Positions 45,485-56,381 of a stretch of 64,000 nt of DNA are shown here, piece after piece (position 1 is the first letter of the stretch; each line of letters begins with the position of its first letter). The notes beneath the pieces are model-generated. The model ran no database searches. It saw only the letters and a list, made by a program, of their open reading frames with translations, and was not told the origin of the DNA. A program made the position numbers and the translations under genes. Where the stretch lies: positions 1 to 64,000 of the forward strand of contig JADDOH010010235.1 in the NCBI GenBank assembly GCA_016648135.1, read 5' to 3'. Origin of the DNA: Agrypnia vestita. Taxonomy: Eukaryota > Arthropoda > Insecta > Trichoptera > Phryganeidae.

Positions 45485-47085
45485 ATATGTGATTGTATTG
45501 TAGATATAAAGATTGTATATCTAAAATTTATCTTAAGTGGGTGTCGATGGGTTGGTTATGAAACCTGTAAATCGTCAATTTATCCAGTGAGAGGAAAACA
45601 TTTTTCTTTCAAGATTGAGAATTGATATCATAAGGACTAATATACACAATGGAATAAGAAACGTCGGCCAAAAAAATCGTATGCACATGGCAGAATACCC
45701 CAAAAACTCGAACCAAAAAAACGAAACTGAACGGCTGAATGAAAACCTGAATCTTTATTATGAGTCAAGTTTAAGATTATCTCATTTCTTGGAAAAAATT
45801 ATTTGTAATGCAAATAAATCTGCATTTTTCACTCAAAACCGCATTTTTTGTAAAAATATATTAGTTTTATTAAGCTATCGAAGCATAAAATATTATTAAT
45901 TATATTAAATAAAAATTAGTTCCTGATAATCATACAGTAGAATGAGAAAAATAAACTACAGCTACATTATTAATTATACTACATAAACTGTGTTATCTCA
46001 GCTTGAGCTTAATTATAGCTTTGTTTCGAGAGTCTCAGCACCTCTCGTTATCAATCGACATTAGTCGGTATTATTTGCTTAATTGTATTTCTGTCACTAA
46101 ATCTTCTCCTGTCCTCTTAATATTCCCGTTACAACCATCTTTACACCACTAACTACGGTTCATTTTATCAGCACCTACGTAACCAATTAATTATTTGTAT
46201 TTCCACCTAACATTTGTAAAAATTAACTACATTTGAAAGTAGCCTGTTTAATCCTTCACCTATCGATGTGATACTCTAGAAACTCGAGTAGTAAAATATA
46301 AAATTATAATTAAATTACGCGCGGACGTGTTCAATATGAATAATATCTACAACATTCGCAACAAATCCATCAACAGTATAATTGATTACTAAATTTTATT
46401 GAATTTATGGTACATTTTAGATTGTAACATCACACTGTATTTTGTAGAAAGTTACATAATCATTAGTTTACGTTTTATTAATATTTGCATAATTACAAAA
46501 GCAAACAATTACTTTGAAGAGTTCTGTAGTTTCATTATTTCATATAATATTCATTTGAATTAGTGTTCTTGTTTTCACTTCGAACTCCAAGCGTTGTAGA
46601 AAATCCTTAGAATATTCCTGGCATAATACTTAAGAATATTTAACATGGATTCTGAAGATTTGAAAGTGGGCTTTGAAAAACATTAACTTAAGTCTAGACA
46701 TATTAAAGAAAGCTTACTATTATTCTGCCATGGCATGCGATCGTCACTAGTTTTGAAAGGGTATATGTTACAAAGTGTTATGTTTCGATAATGTATAAAT
46801 AAACAAGAATATGTATGCATTAACTGTATTCATATGAATAACGCCTTTCATTGTTTTATTTACACTCTTCCAAAATTATTACGAATCCCGGGACTCGACA
46901 TAAGCATTCCCGTGATGCATCAAAAACTCCATTAACTCCTTGGAACCCATTCCCGTGTCGAACCGAGTCAGAAACTGACCACAACTGGTGTCTGCTACTA
47001 GACAACACAAGTCAGAGTGGACTCCTATATTCTATTGCTTAAACTCTACCTTTGTAATATGCCTGGCATATCAGACCGTGAACGG
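45485..47085. other. No gene seen
   Basis: AT-rich. Open frames at 45615-45899 and 46851-47042 have no protein-like motif. Confidence 0.4.
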
Positions 47086-47270
47086 CTATCGTAGTCCAGT
47101 GGGCACAACATTGTGTCACATATGGAAGGTTCCGGTTTCGATTCCCGGTAAAGTCACAATACAATACAAAGTGATTTACTCAAGCGTGGGTGTTTTTCTG
47201 GTGTGTTTGGCTTTCATGGCCTGGTTTAATTAATAGGGTTTCATGGCCTGATGTGGGGTTGAAACAATAA
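47086..47270 (+). mobile_element. SINE family 1, most complete copy
   Basis: Box A TAGTCCAGTGGG at 47092-47103, box B GGTTTCGATTCCC at 47134-47146 (one extra T compared with consensus), body GTGATTTACTCAAGCGTGGG and GTGTGTTTGGCTTTCATGGC. Confidence 0.75.
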
Positions 47271-47309
47271 TAATTTAATATAACTAATAAAGAAGGTATA
47301 TAATTTTTT

Positions 47310-47440
47310 TTTAATGTTTGGGTGTCCATAGGGCTTACAACCTATCATACGGGTTGCTTAAGTTCTTTACACAATGTAACGTTCACCATTTTCTCCCGTA
47401 ATAGATTACCAAATCTAACAAATTTTCTAACAAGTTTTAT
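47310..47440. repeat. Half copy of foldback family B
   Basis: GTGTCCATAGGGCTTACAAC, TATCATACGGGTTGCTTAAG and CACAATGTAACGTTCACCAT match one arm of 58546-58905. Confidence 0.65.
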
Positions 47441-48510
47441 ATATCTTTAACTCTAAACTCTTACTGAAAATTTCAGACAAACTTTAAATATTCTGAATTA
47501 AAAATAACTAGTTTTCATTATGAACTTAAAATGATACAATTGTTTCGCTGACGTGGTAAATGCCTACTTCTTCCTACACATCAATCCGAGGTGAATACCA
47601 ATACATAACTTACAACTAACACGTATGATAAGCCGAATTTAAGCGCGAGTTATCATTCCCACATCTGATCCATTTCTTTACTGACATGCAGTAAGTATTT
47701 TCTGTTCTTAATTTAACCTTAAAAAATAAAAATAATACGCTCAAAAGAATTTTTTTAATTGTAAATAATAAGAAAAAATAGATTTTACACAGTGATTTAA
47801 TTTTATGATTTACTTTAAGATGTAGATTAAGGTGTAGATTTATGATTTATTTTAAGATTTACAGAAAATAATGCACAAAAGGAGCAATAGAATAAGGTAC
47901 CCTCTACATTTTTATTCTTATTAATAGACAGTAGACAAGTTGTATCCAATTCATGCCTTCAACAAGTAATGGTTGATATCCCACTCCATTCTTAATTTTA
48001 AAAATCAATGTCTGCACAAAGATGTAACGATTAAAGTAGATTTAATTACAACTAATTAATATACTAATGAGGTTTGAATGACGAATATTAAAGATAATAT
48101 TTATTAATGTCGATTATTTTAGAAAATTATCATAGAATTTCGGTTATTATTATGGTATACATGACATTGTTTCATATAACTAAATCCATTTATAAAAAAC
48201 ATTTACCATTTTTTTAATTTGGTATTTCCGTTTGAATTGCAGAACTCATGAAGTTTAAGATAACTTAATTTTACATCACTTACACAATTGTAAGATTCCT
48301 AAATTTATTATAACTCACACAAAAAAGCAGTCTTCCACCGTAATTCTTTGCAAACTTTCCTAAGCGGATGGTTTGATAAACCAGTTAGCTTTATTTACTC
48401 AAATTTATTTGCATTATTTTCTGTTGCTTTCATCAACATTCTATTTTAGTTGGTTCATTATTTTACTGGTGGATATGGATGAAAATTATCATGACATTTA
48501 TTAGTATATA
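47441..48510. other. No gene seen
   Basis: AT-rich spacer. Confidence 0.4.
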
Positions 48511-49125
48511 CTAGCTATAACCCGTCAAAAATGACGGAACTTTTACATTCCAGTTCTTCAAAAATTAGTATTAACCTATTTATAGCCGACACCCATGAAA
48601 CAGTAACGACTTTTATCAACATATTTGAACACTTTTTTTAATATTTCCCGTGAAGTTAATGGCAGCTAATATTATAAACTCTAAAAAATGTAAAACAAAT
48701 GCAAAAACATAATAAAAAAATAATATTATAATAAATAATATAAAATAATAAAGTAAACATCAAAATAAAATCAAAAATAAAATAAGAAGAAAAATTCCGG
48801 TACCGCGAATCGAACCCGAGTCCACCACTACAACACGCAGGAGATGAAGTCGACTACTATAAAATGTTTATAAGCACTAAGTGTACTTAAAGAAAATATA
48901 TTTTAGAAAATACATTGTACGCTGTATAATATTTGGTTCGCGTCTTTGCAAGTTCTATGTATGGTCTATTTTGTCCCGCACATACGATGATGGCAACTTC
49001 CTTAGCTCGCCCGGGGTTCCAGCCCCGTCTCTGGCCGTTCAATTATGTCCGAAATTACGGACGTTACGCGGGGATAGATAAATGGACGGATGGACGGACA
49101 GACAACAAAAATTTTATAATTGGGA
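48511..49125 (-). mobile_element. Helitron, largest copy (615 bp), carrying a tRNA-like segment
   Basis: Minus strand starts TCCCAATTATAAAATTTTTG at 49125 and ends GACGGGTTATAGCTAG at 48511, next base T. Pre-terminal hairpin CCGTCATTTTTGACGG is perfect (6-bp stem, 4-base loop). Interior includes GGACTCGGGTTCGATTCGCG at about 48800-48819, which has a box-B-like sequence, and the CGTAACGTCCGTAATTTCGG block. No Rep/Hel gene. The hairpin and 3' end are the best preserved in the window. Confidence 0.85.
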
Positions 49126-49129
49126 TTTT

Positions 49130-50800
49130 AGCATTGTCACAATAAATATTTTAAAATCGTTCACTGAGCTGTTATTTTATTTTGTGTTAGCTGGCTTTTA
49201 ATGGGAGAATATTTTTAAACATTTTTAATTTATTTTAGTGCACTATCATGTCCCAAAAATTAAAAAAAAAATAACATAAAAATTTCGTACTTTAGAAGAA
49301 CCAAAAATATTGAATTTCTTATCACAAACCTGAAAAGTTTTGTAACCATGAACTTACATATTTTGGTGAAAAATATGCAAGTCTTGCTCCACATACAGGA
49401 AAGAAATTATGGTGAAATTAAATACTAATGTTTCAGTCAGGCAACCGAATTTAGACTTTAATTTTCTGCTGAAATCGCAGCATAATGCCACAGGTCGATT
49501 TTTTGGTCATGGCACATCAAGGATATGTTGTGTACCGATATCCGTTGAAAATAAATCTTCAGGGATGGCATCAGATGTTTTTGAACGGACATGAAAACTT
49601 TAGAATATTTTTAATTATTTTATATTTTACATCGTTTCACAGTACATTCTTAAAGTGCCGTGTCCGAAAAATCGACTTGTAGAAGTTTTAAATTTCTTAA
49701 AACTACTACGTACTGATTATGTAAATAAAAAATAAAATTATTTTAGTATTATTAGTAGTTAGTAGTATTAAATTAGTACGCAAAAAATGGTCCGAATTAC
49801 ACAGTTTAGTTTAAGAATGTATCACTATTTTAAATAGATGGTCAGTATAATCTAAGCTTACCTTACCTGACTTATAAAATATTGTATTTTTTTAACATTT
49901 ACTGACATTTTGGTAGCGAAATCCAAATAACATTTTAGCTAGCTTTTATTTACGAAAACGCTATGCTTAGGTAAACTTTATATTTTATATTCTTCAATTT
50001 ATATTTTAGTTATAAAAACATACGAGGAATACACAAACAAAACTTTCACGATACGTTTAACAGAAATAGAGGGTGACTTGTTTGATGATTGCTATCTGGA
50101 AAAAAGTGGATAAATTTATTTTTGTTTTTGTGGTTTTGTGTTTTGTGGATTTAAACTATGGTTTTGAAAATATTTCTTTTTTTATAAAAACTTTAATTCA
50201 AAAGCAAATCAATTTTTCAGTTTCACTTTGGCTATAATATAAATTAGTTTATGTCATCAATTTCATCATTCGTATAGAGGTGGTTTTTTTTCTATACTTC
50301 TCATTTATTCATGTTGGTGGATAATAATAATTAAGCTTCTGGGTAAAAATAAAACAACTCTAAAAAAATCCGAGTGAAATATGCTGAAGACCCTGAAGAA
50401 GAAATGAAATAATTAATACGAACGTCCAATCTTTACGCAAATTTCCCCCAGGAAAGGGTTTACAAAGAAATTAAAAACAGGAAAAACGTGAAAGAAACGG
50501 GAATGGAATTTGTTCGGAATTTTCTGGAATACCTGAGAAAATTTTTCTTATTTTGACGCCATTTACAGGCCTGTTTACTACTCGTGAAAGAACGATTAAA
50601 AATAAATAAAAAAAGGGTTTTTGCGGAGTAAATTTACTTTCAGTGATAATGCTGTATATTTGTTTATTTAATTTAAAATTACATAAGTAACTTCTTATGA
50701 TCGAAATATTTTTATTATTGAAAGATTTAGCACATACTTCGTGGTGCAATTGAAAAAACTTTTTTTTAAACTTTATAATGCACACAAAATATGATTTTTT
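49130..50800. other. No gene seen
   Basis: AT-rich spacer. Small frames at 49409-49682 and 50471-50785 lack protein-like motifs. Confidence 0.4.
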
Positions 50801-50802
50801 AA

Positions 50803-51196
50803 TTACTACTATGTTTCAAGAGGAGCAGTCCCTCTCATCATAATGTAAAGATAATAGCTAACTTAAATACAACATTTATCAATCTAATCGCGTAGTTCAG
50901 GGAGGTGCGTGAAGGGTTATTTTTTTGGCAAAAACCTGAAGAACTTTTTAGAGAATGGAAAGTGAATAGTTTGGAAACCATTGAAATTAAAAAAAAATTG
51001 AATTCTTAAAACGCACATAAATAATATCGCGTTTCAGTCCACTTCATCAATCCTAAAGCTTTTTGCCAAAAAAATACCCCTCCCTACCACGCATCACCCC
51101 AACCTATCCGATTAGATTGATAAATTTTGTATTTAAATTAGTTATTATCTATACCTGATGATGAGAGGGACTTCTCCTCTCTAAACTATAGTAGTT
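50803..51196. mobile_element. Foldback element, family C
   Basis: Arms of about 140 bp in inverted orientation, sharing AGTCCCTCTCATCAT, AAATACAA(C/A)ATTTATCAAT, CTAATCG and TATTTTTTTGGCAAAAA. Outer ends are TACTACTATGTTT and AACTATAGTAGTTA. About 394 bp, loop about 90 bp, no ORF. No second copy seen in the window. Confidence 0.75.
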
Positions 51197-51299
51197 ATTA
51201 ATAACTCAAGTTATGTGTGTTTTACAAAGTTAAAATAAAACATATTTTAAATCGAAGTATTTTTATACTATTTTATTTTACGTAGCACGAAAACAAGCT

Positions 51300-51735
51300 G
51301 AAGTGCCTTCAAGTATAGTTTTATGTTTGTATAAGGTTTTTCCATATTCCCCTGTCTTGCGCTGCTTCCACATTAGTCAAACAGTCCAGACACATTATCT
51401 TTTCATATACATTTTTTGTTGTTTTTCCCAGATTAATCTGGGGCGATCCACCGGTAGTGTTCCTTCCGGGGTTACCAAGAAGATTTTTCTTGGTATTCGT
51501 TACTATGGCATTCTTAGCACGTGTCCAAGCCACCTGATTTTTTAATTTTCTATATGTAGAAGCAAGGGCTCCATGCCGATCGTGTGCCTTATATCGGCAC
51601 TTCTCACTTTGTCCATCAGTGTGACTTCCCGTTTAAACTTGTAACTTCCAAGTGCCGATTTTAAGAATCTCTTTGGGCATGTTACACTGTGCCAATTCCT
51701 AAGATTTTTAAGATTTGTGGCCAGTAAATCGTCGA
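51300..51735 (-). pseudogene. CR1/L2-like retrotransposon C-terminus
   Basis: The minus strand reads REVTLMDKVRSADIRHTIGM, EPLLLHIE, then RWLGHVLRMP, a frame change, RIPRKIFLVTPEGTLPVDRP and finally EAAQDRGIWKNLIQ. The D-K-V-R-S-x-x-I-R, E-P-L-L-L-x-I-E-K-S-Q-x-R-W-x-G-H-x-x-R-M-P order is a well-known tail of CR1/L2-type polyproteins found across animals. One or two frameshifts; RT core missing. Distinct from the other retroelement families here. Confidence 0.8.
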
Positions 51736-51739
51736 ATAA

Positions 51740-52300
51740 CCACAATTCGGGTACTCGTCTGGAAACTGTGGACGTCTATACGTTGCTGCGTATTGTTGCG
51801 AACTGAATGAACGAAAGAATTCACAAATGTTCAAAATCACATTAGGAGGATTTCCTTCCTTGCAATGTATTTCAAGTCGTCTGTCAGAGTCTTGAGTGTT
51901 TTACTATGTTTTACTGTTTTAGTGACAGAAATTGTATCATTGTTGCAATATGATATATTTTCGTAGAATGTAGTATTTTTTGATCGTAATCCTCCCACAT
52001 TCATATTGTGGCAAGAGATCATTAACGATATATTTGTATCAGGTATCTATTAAATGGTTAAAGTATTACGTAATTTTTGTCGACATATTTATTATATAGT
52101 TTCATTTTTAACAACCCAAGGGAGTCATCACACGTCAATCAGCACGCGGCTCAGCTAGAGTCACCCTAGGCAAGGGTGGTTATTCATTATTATATTACTA
52201 GGGTAATTTGGTGGGCGACCGTTGCGTGTTGCCTGAGCCATTGCGTGCTGCGCGCTGATTGCGTTTAATACTTTTTATAATTCCAGCTTCATTCCAGCAA
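51740..52300. other. Spacer with a small inverted-repeat unit
   Basis: CAATCAGCACGCGGCTC at 52136-52152 recurs inverted at about 52240-52258 with mismatches, enclosing a GC-richer 120-bp unit. This could be a small TIR element; otherwise nothing. Confidence 0.3.
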
Positions 52301-52352
52301 GTTTCGAAGGTTACGGACATACAGACAATGAAATGATTATATTAAGATTTGA
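52300..52352 (-). mobile_element. Helitron 5' terminus fragment
   Basis: Minus strand starts TCAAATCTTAATATAATCAT at 52352 and continues CATTGTCTGTATGTCCGTAA, the family's 5' head. The rest is lost or unrecognised. Confidence 0.6.
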
Positions 52353-52358
52353 TAAAAT

Positions 52359-52525
52359 CAGGGGCGTGCAGTGGGAACATCGCAGTATGACTTTTACGTA
52401 ACCAAATATTTGGAAAAAAAAGGAAAACTTAATTTGTGGAATACATAAATATTTAATTTGCATTTTTTTCCAAAATACACCTTTACAAAAAAGTCATGCT
52501 TCAATGTTCCCACTGCACTCGCCTG
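52359..52525. mobile_element. 167-bp hAT MITE, perfect 8-bp duplication
   Basis: GATAAAAT flanks both sides (52351-52358 and 52526-52533). Ends CAGGGGCGTGCAGTGGGAAC and, inverted, CAGGCGAGTGCAGTGGGAAC extend about 40 bp each to ATGACTTTT. The CAG(G)GG start and an 8-bp duplication are hAT hallmarks. No coding capacity. Half copies lie at 15540 and 32152. Confidence 0.9.
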
Positions 52526-52535
52526 GATAAAATAT

Positions 52536-52568
52536 ATGTCCCGTGATTTTTCACGGGCTTACGGTTGG
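52536..52568 (+). mobile_element. Helitron 3' terminus fragment
   Basis: CCCGTGATTTTTCACGGG forms a perfect hairpin followed by CTTACGGTTGG and T, matching the 3' end of the copy at 40180-40401. Orientation is opposite to the 5' fragment on the other side of the hAT MITE. Confidence 0.6.
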
Positions 52569-52569
52569 T

Positions 52570-53320
52570 TATCATATAAAAAATGGCAATGAAATCTGAA
52601 CTGAAAGAGTTCAGGTACCTCGCCTAGTGATGCGACCTAAAATTTCTTAATCAGAGTACCTATACAAATAATGGTGACCGCCATCTATTGGACCCAAATG
52701 AAGGTGTCATTGATTAAGAACGTGATTGAACACCTGGCAGGTTAGGTGTGAATACGATTGCTTAATTAGCGAACCGTGTTTGCTTAGTGACCTTTCAGCC
52801 TTTCCGAATATAACCTTATTTTATGTTTTTGTCAGACATTAAATGCTTTATTTTCAAACAACTTCAGTTAAATTGATTAAATAGAGAAACTTATATTTTC
52901 CAAAGAAAAAATTTATGAAAATATATTTTTCGTTCCATCAAAGAAATTGATATTAAATTTTTACTCACGTCGGTGTTCACAAAATGGTGTTTTAAAATAA
53001 AAAATTTACTATTAAGCGAGGAAAATTATGAGCGCTGTAGTTTTAAAAGGAAGATAAGTGTATTTTAAAAGCGAGAAGTGGTCGTTGAAAATGGGAAGAA
53101 AATCTTGCGAGGTTGGTTTAAACTACGTGATGAAGATAGTTGTAATATGGATTAGCTTTTCATTACATTTTCATCCTGGTATTATTAATTTATTATTAAT
53201 TTAATGCATTTAAATGTATAACGTGATATTAATTTTTAATCGACAAGTTTATTATTCGTAGGAATAAATATTTCGTAAATTAACGCATATTTTGTTCCAG
53301 GAGTATAATGATTGTTTGTT
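52570..53320. other. No gene seen
   Basis: AT-rich spacer. Confidence 0.4.
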
Positions 53321-53701
53321 TTAGAGACCGACCGAAAATACATTTTCAGTTGAAACCGAAACCGAATTTCGACTCCTATTCCGGTTTCGGCCGAAACCGA
53401 TAACGAAACCAAAACCTATTAAAACGTGTTAAAATTAACATTGTAGGTAGCCTGAAATATTATATTTTCCGAGAATTAAAATCGTTAATTTCAGTTAAAT
53501 AATATAAAATGTATTAATTTAATTGATAAAATAATACTTAAAGATATGTTATCTAGTACTTAATTATTATATAGTAATTAGAGAATGAATCAGTGAAATT
53601 TTTACAACCTTTATATATCACAGTAACAATCTAAACTCTACAAACAAATCTATTCTTTTCTTGTTATATCAAAACAATAAATTACTAATCAGTAATTAAA
53701 C

Positions 53702-54337
53702 GAGTTTGTGTACTTGGGAAGTATGTTCGATAGAAGAGGGAATGTTGAGAAAGATATCGAGAGGAGAGTGACTACGGAGAATAGGGTGAACGGTGCTTTG
53801 AATGCAATAATTTCTAATAGAAATATGTCTACCGAAGCAAAACTAGCGGTACATAATGGAGTTCTGGTATCGACACTAATGTATGTAAGTGAAGCCTGGA
53901 GCTGGCAGAAGAGGAACGAAAGTAGATTGAATGCAGTGGAGATGAGATCCCTTAGACGTATGTGTGGCAAATCCATGTACGATAGAGTAAAGAATGAAGA
54001 TATTAGGAATGAATGTAAAGCTCGTCGTAGCATAATTCATAGAATAAAAATAGGGTCGCTCAGGTGGTTTGGGCATGTTGAGCGAATGAATGAGAAAATA
54101 ATGGTAAAAAAGATATATAACGTAAGTGTTGACGGCGCCAGAAAGAGATGGCGACCACGGAAGATGTGGCTTGACCAGATTAACCAGATACTGGAAGATG
54201 GTCCTGTTAGAAGCCTTAACAACCGTCGAGCTTGCATGAGAAGATGTATGAATGTAGATGAGGCGAAAGTCATATATCAGGACAGAAGAGTATGGCGCTC
54301 TATCCTCTCTGCCTTCCCCCACGGGGAAACGGCGTGA
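53702..54337 (+). CDS. C-terminal ~210 residues of a non-LTR polyprotein, frame intact
   Basis: The frame runs without interruption from the truncation point to TGA. Motifs in order: EFVYLGSMFDRRGNVEKDIE (RT thumb V-Y-L-G-S), [100 protein letters not shown] and VWRSILSAFPHGETA. This is the post-palm portion of an insect endonuclease/RT polyprotein. The catalytic YADD-type palm and the endonuclease are absent because of 5' truncation, so no functional protein is expected. Related dead copies: 8218-8705, 16740-17060 and a scrap at 9497. Confidence 0.9.
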   Translation, partial: EFVYLGSMFDRRGNVEKDIERRVTTENRVNGALNAIISNRNMSTEAKLAVHNGVLVSTLMYVSEAWSWQKRNESRLNAVEMRSLRRMCGKSMYDRVKNEDIRNECKARRSIIHRIKIGSLRWFGHVERMNEKIMVKKIYNVSVDGARKRWRPRKMWLDQINQILEDGPVRSLNNRRACMRRCMNVDEAKVIYQDRRVWRSILSAFPHGETA

Positions 54338-54358
54338 TGGTCAGTAAGTAAGTAAGTA
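53704..54358 (+). mobile_element. Young 5'-truncated non-LTR retrotransposon insertion
   Basis: AGTAATTAAACGA is duplicated perfectly at 53691-53703 and 54359-54371 (its first bases overlap the tail repeat). The element begins inside the reading frame and ends TGATGGTCAGTAAGTAAGTA, with a GTAA tandem tail instead of poly(A). Insertion is into the hAT-like element, so it is younger than that element. 655 bp. Confidence 0.9.
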
Positions 54359-54534
54359 AGTAATTAAACGATAAACTTTGTCGAACAAACAATATTTAAA
54401 AATTGCAAACTCTTCAAATTTTGAAAATTTCCCTTTTATATAAAAAATTCTTCTAGAATACAATTCACAAACGCAAGTTGCGGCAGAGCATAAATTGGCT
54501 GAAAACGAAACATCGGTCGGTCACTAGTTTATTT

Positions 54535-55440
54535 TAGTACAACACGAATACACGATACATGACATAAACTTAAATATACAGAAAAACTTTTCTATAGTGT
54601 CTGTGATGGTCCCAACATTTTTTTATATAGAACAAACCCATGTCAGCCTGATTCCATGGCAATAAATCCATTGTATTTATTTATTTAACGTATTTATTTT
54701 TCGGAGTGTAAATAAACAAAATGATTCAAGCCTTTTAATCGAATTGTTTGGTTACGAAATCCCATTTAAACCTACCCCGTAATTTAGTTAATTCTCCTAA
54801 ATTTGAAACGGTACAAGATAATTTCAAATGGAAACAATTGAATAAACCTCAAAACTGACGCTCCAGACTCCCTTAATGAAGTGTTTGGTTTCATAGCCAT
54901 TGTCTAGGGGTCAAAATACAGAATTGTGTTCACACCCCAACGCAATCATTTATTATTCCCACACAAATGACGGTTTTGTTCGGCGGCACGGGTACATATG
55001 GAGGTTATGGGTGTTATAGATAATATATTGTAATTTGTAAAGCTTCCAAATCTTGGATGAAGAACTCATTATATCGTACTCCTAGGATATGTCTGTGATT
55101 AGTTAGACGTGTCGGTTTTTTACGTAGCGATATTTATTTTTAAGCAGAAAATCTGTTTGTGTGAAGCAGTAAGAATTCTGATCACTTAGGCTAGCCAAAT
55201 AATAGACAATTAACTTAAGCTCTAAAACATCCAAAGACTTTCATTTTCATTTTCACCTTCACTTTTCCCACGTATATAGATTCGTATCTATGAGATATAA
55301 TGTATATATACGTTGAAAAATTATATTTTATAAAAATGCGTATAAATAAAAAATGAGTACCTGTGTAGTCAGATAGTCTTAAAATTAAATGAATTGGTAA
55401 ATAATTTGAATTATTTGGAATCATCTTAGAAGTCTAATGC
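54535..55440. other. No gene seen
   Basis: 54720-55030 is less AT-rich than average, but no frame or repeat was recognised. Confidence 0.4.
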
Positions 55441-55441
55441 C

Positions 55442-55868
55442 ATTTTTACTCCCTTTATATTAACTCGTGGCGTCTGCTTGTCTTTTTGTCTTCTTGTCTG
55501 ACGAAAACACTTTGGATCGATTTTTAACCCCTTTTCCAGTGATCCAATCGAGCTGAAACTTTGCATACAGACTCGTGGCGACGATCAAGTAGATCTATCA
55601 AATTTTTGTAAAATAAATAATAAATTTTTGGATTTTTCAAAATTTAATGGTTTTTTCATACAACTTACAAAGTTGTATGAAAATATTTCAACGCGTCTGG
55701 TAGACACGGTACCTGATTATAGTATAATTTTGGATTTTTGGAATTTTTTTATTACTCCCTTTCGTAGTGTCGCTCAATCGTGGCTCAACCGTGTCGACCG
55801 AAGCCCAATGCGTAGGTTAAGCGCCAAACCAGTTTCCACTAGTAAATGAGAAAGGAAGTATAATAAAA
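55442..55868. repeat. Possible TIR element with weak ends
   Basis: TTTTTACTCCCTTT at the left and AAAGGAAGTATAATAAAAA at the right are loosely inverted. The interior block CCAATCGAGCTGAAACTTTG is inverted and related to CAAAATTTCAGCTCGATTGG at about 2125-2144, beside the foldback at 2147. Confidence 0.35.
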
Positions 55869-55869
55869 A

Positions 55870-56380
55870 CTTGTTTTTTATGGGTTACTTTTTTTTACAC
55901 GTTTTTTACACATGACGTCTTCAAATGTTCACAAAGGAGGCTGTTTGAACCGAGAGCATACATTTTGTTTTGTAAAAAATATTTTTCTGCGAAAATACAA
56001 ATAAAATACCACCGAAGCATTTATGGGCTGAACACAATAACGTATTCCAATCGTCGAGGATTTAAAAATGATATGTATATTTATTTGAAAAGGAATCATC
56101 ACAGCTGCTATTTAACTTATTATTGAGATATTATTTTAAAAAAAAAACAGTTTTTGAAATATTCTTTAATATAATACCAATCTAGACGATGTTCTTCTCT
56201 ACCCATGGTACCGTATGGATGTGTAGAGATTCGATTCTCGTCGTTTCGCTTGAGTCATACCACAACGTCTTCAGAAGGGTGCCCTCTCGCCACGGGGGTC
56301 AAGGGCGTGCTGATTATTTATTTAGTGGTCGTAGATTGTATGTCTTATATGGAGATATTTTTCCAAGTGATTTATACACT
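55870..56380. other. Spacer; GC-richer patch at 56190-56330
   Basis: A GC-richer patch carries a 110-codon frame (56189-56521) with no recognised protein motif; it runs into the TIR element at 56382. Confidence 0.3.
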
Positions 56381-56381
56381 A

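Larger units (their letters stand above)
53322..54526. mobile_element. hAT-like element split by a retrotransposon
   Basis: Terminal inverted repeats TAGAGACCGACCGAAAATAC and, inverted on the right, TAGTGACCGACCGATGTTTC, both followed by a TTTTCAG block. Flanks GTTTGTTT (53314-53321) and GTTTATTT (54527-54534) form an 8-bp duplication with one mismatch. Repeated CCGAAACCGA motifs lie just inside the left end. Without the nested insertion it would be about 540 bp and non-coding. Confidence 0.75.

Noticed and set aside
53689..54322. Minus-strand frames of 78-148 codons
   Set aside because: Antisense shadows of the intact non-LTR frame.
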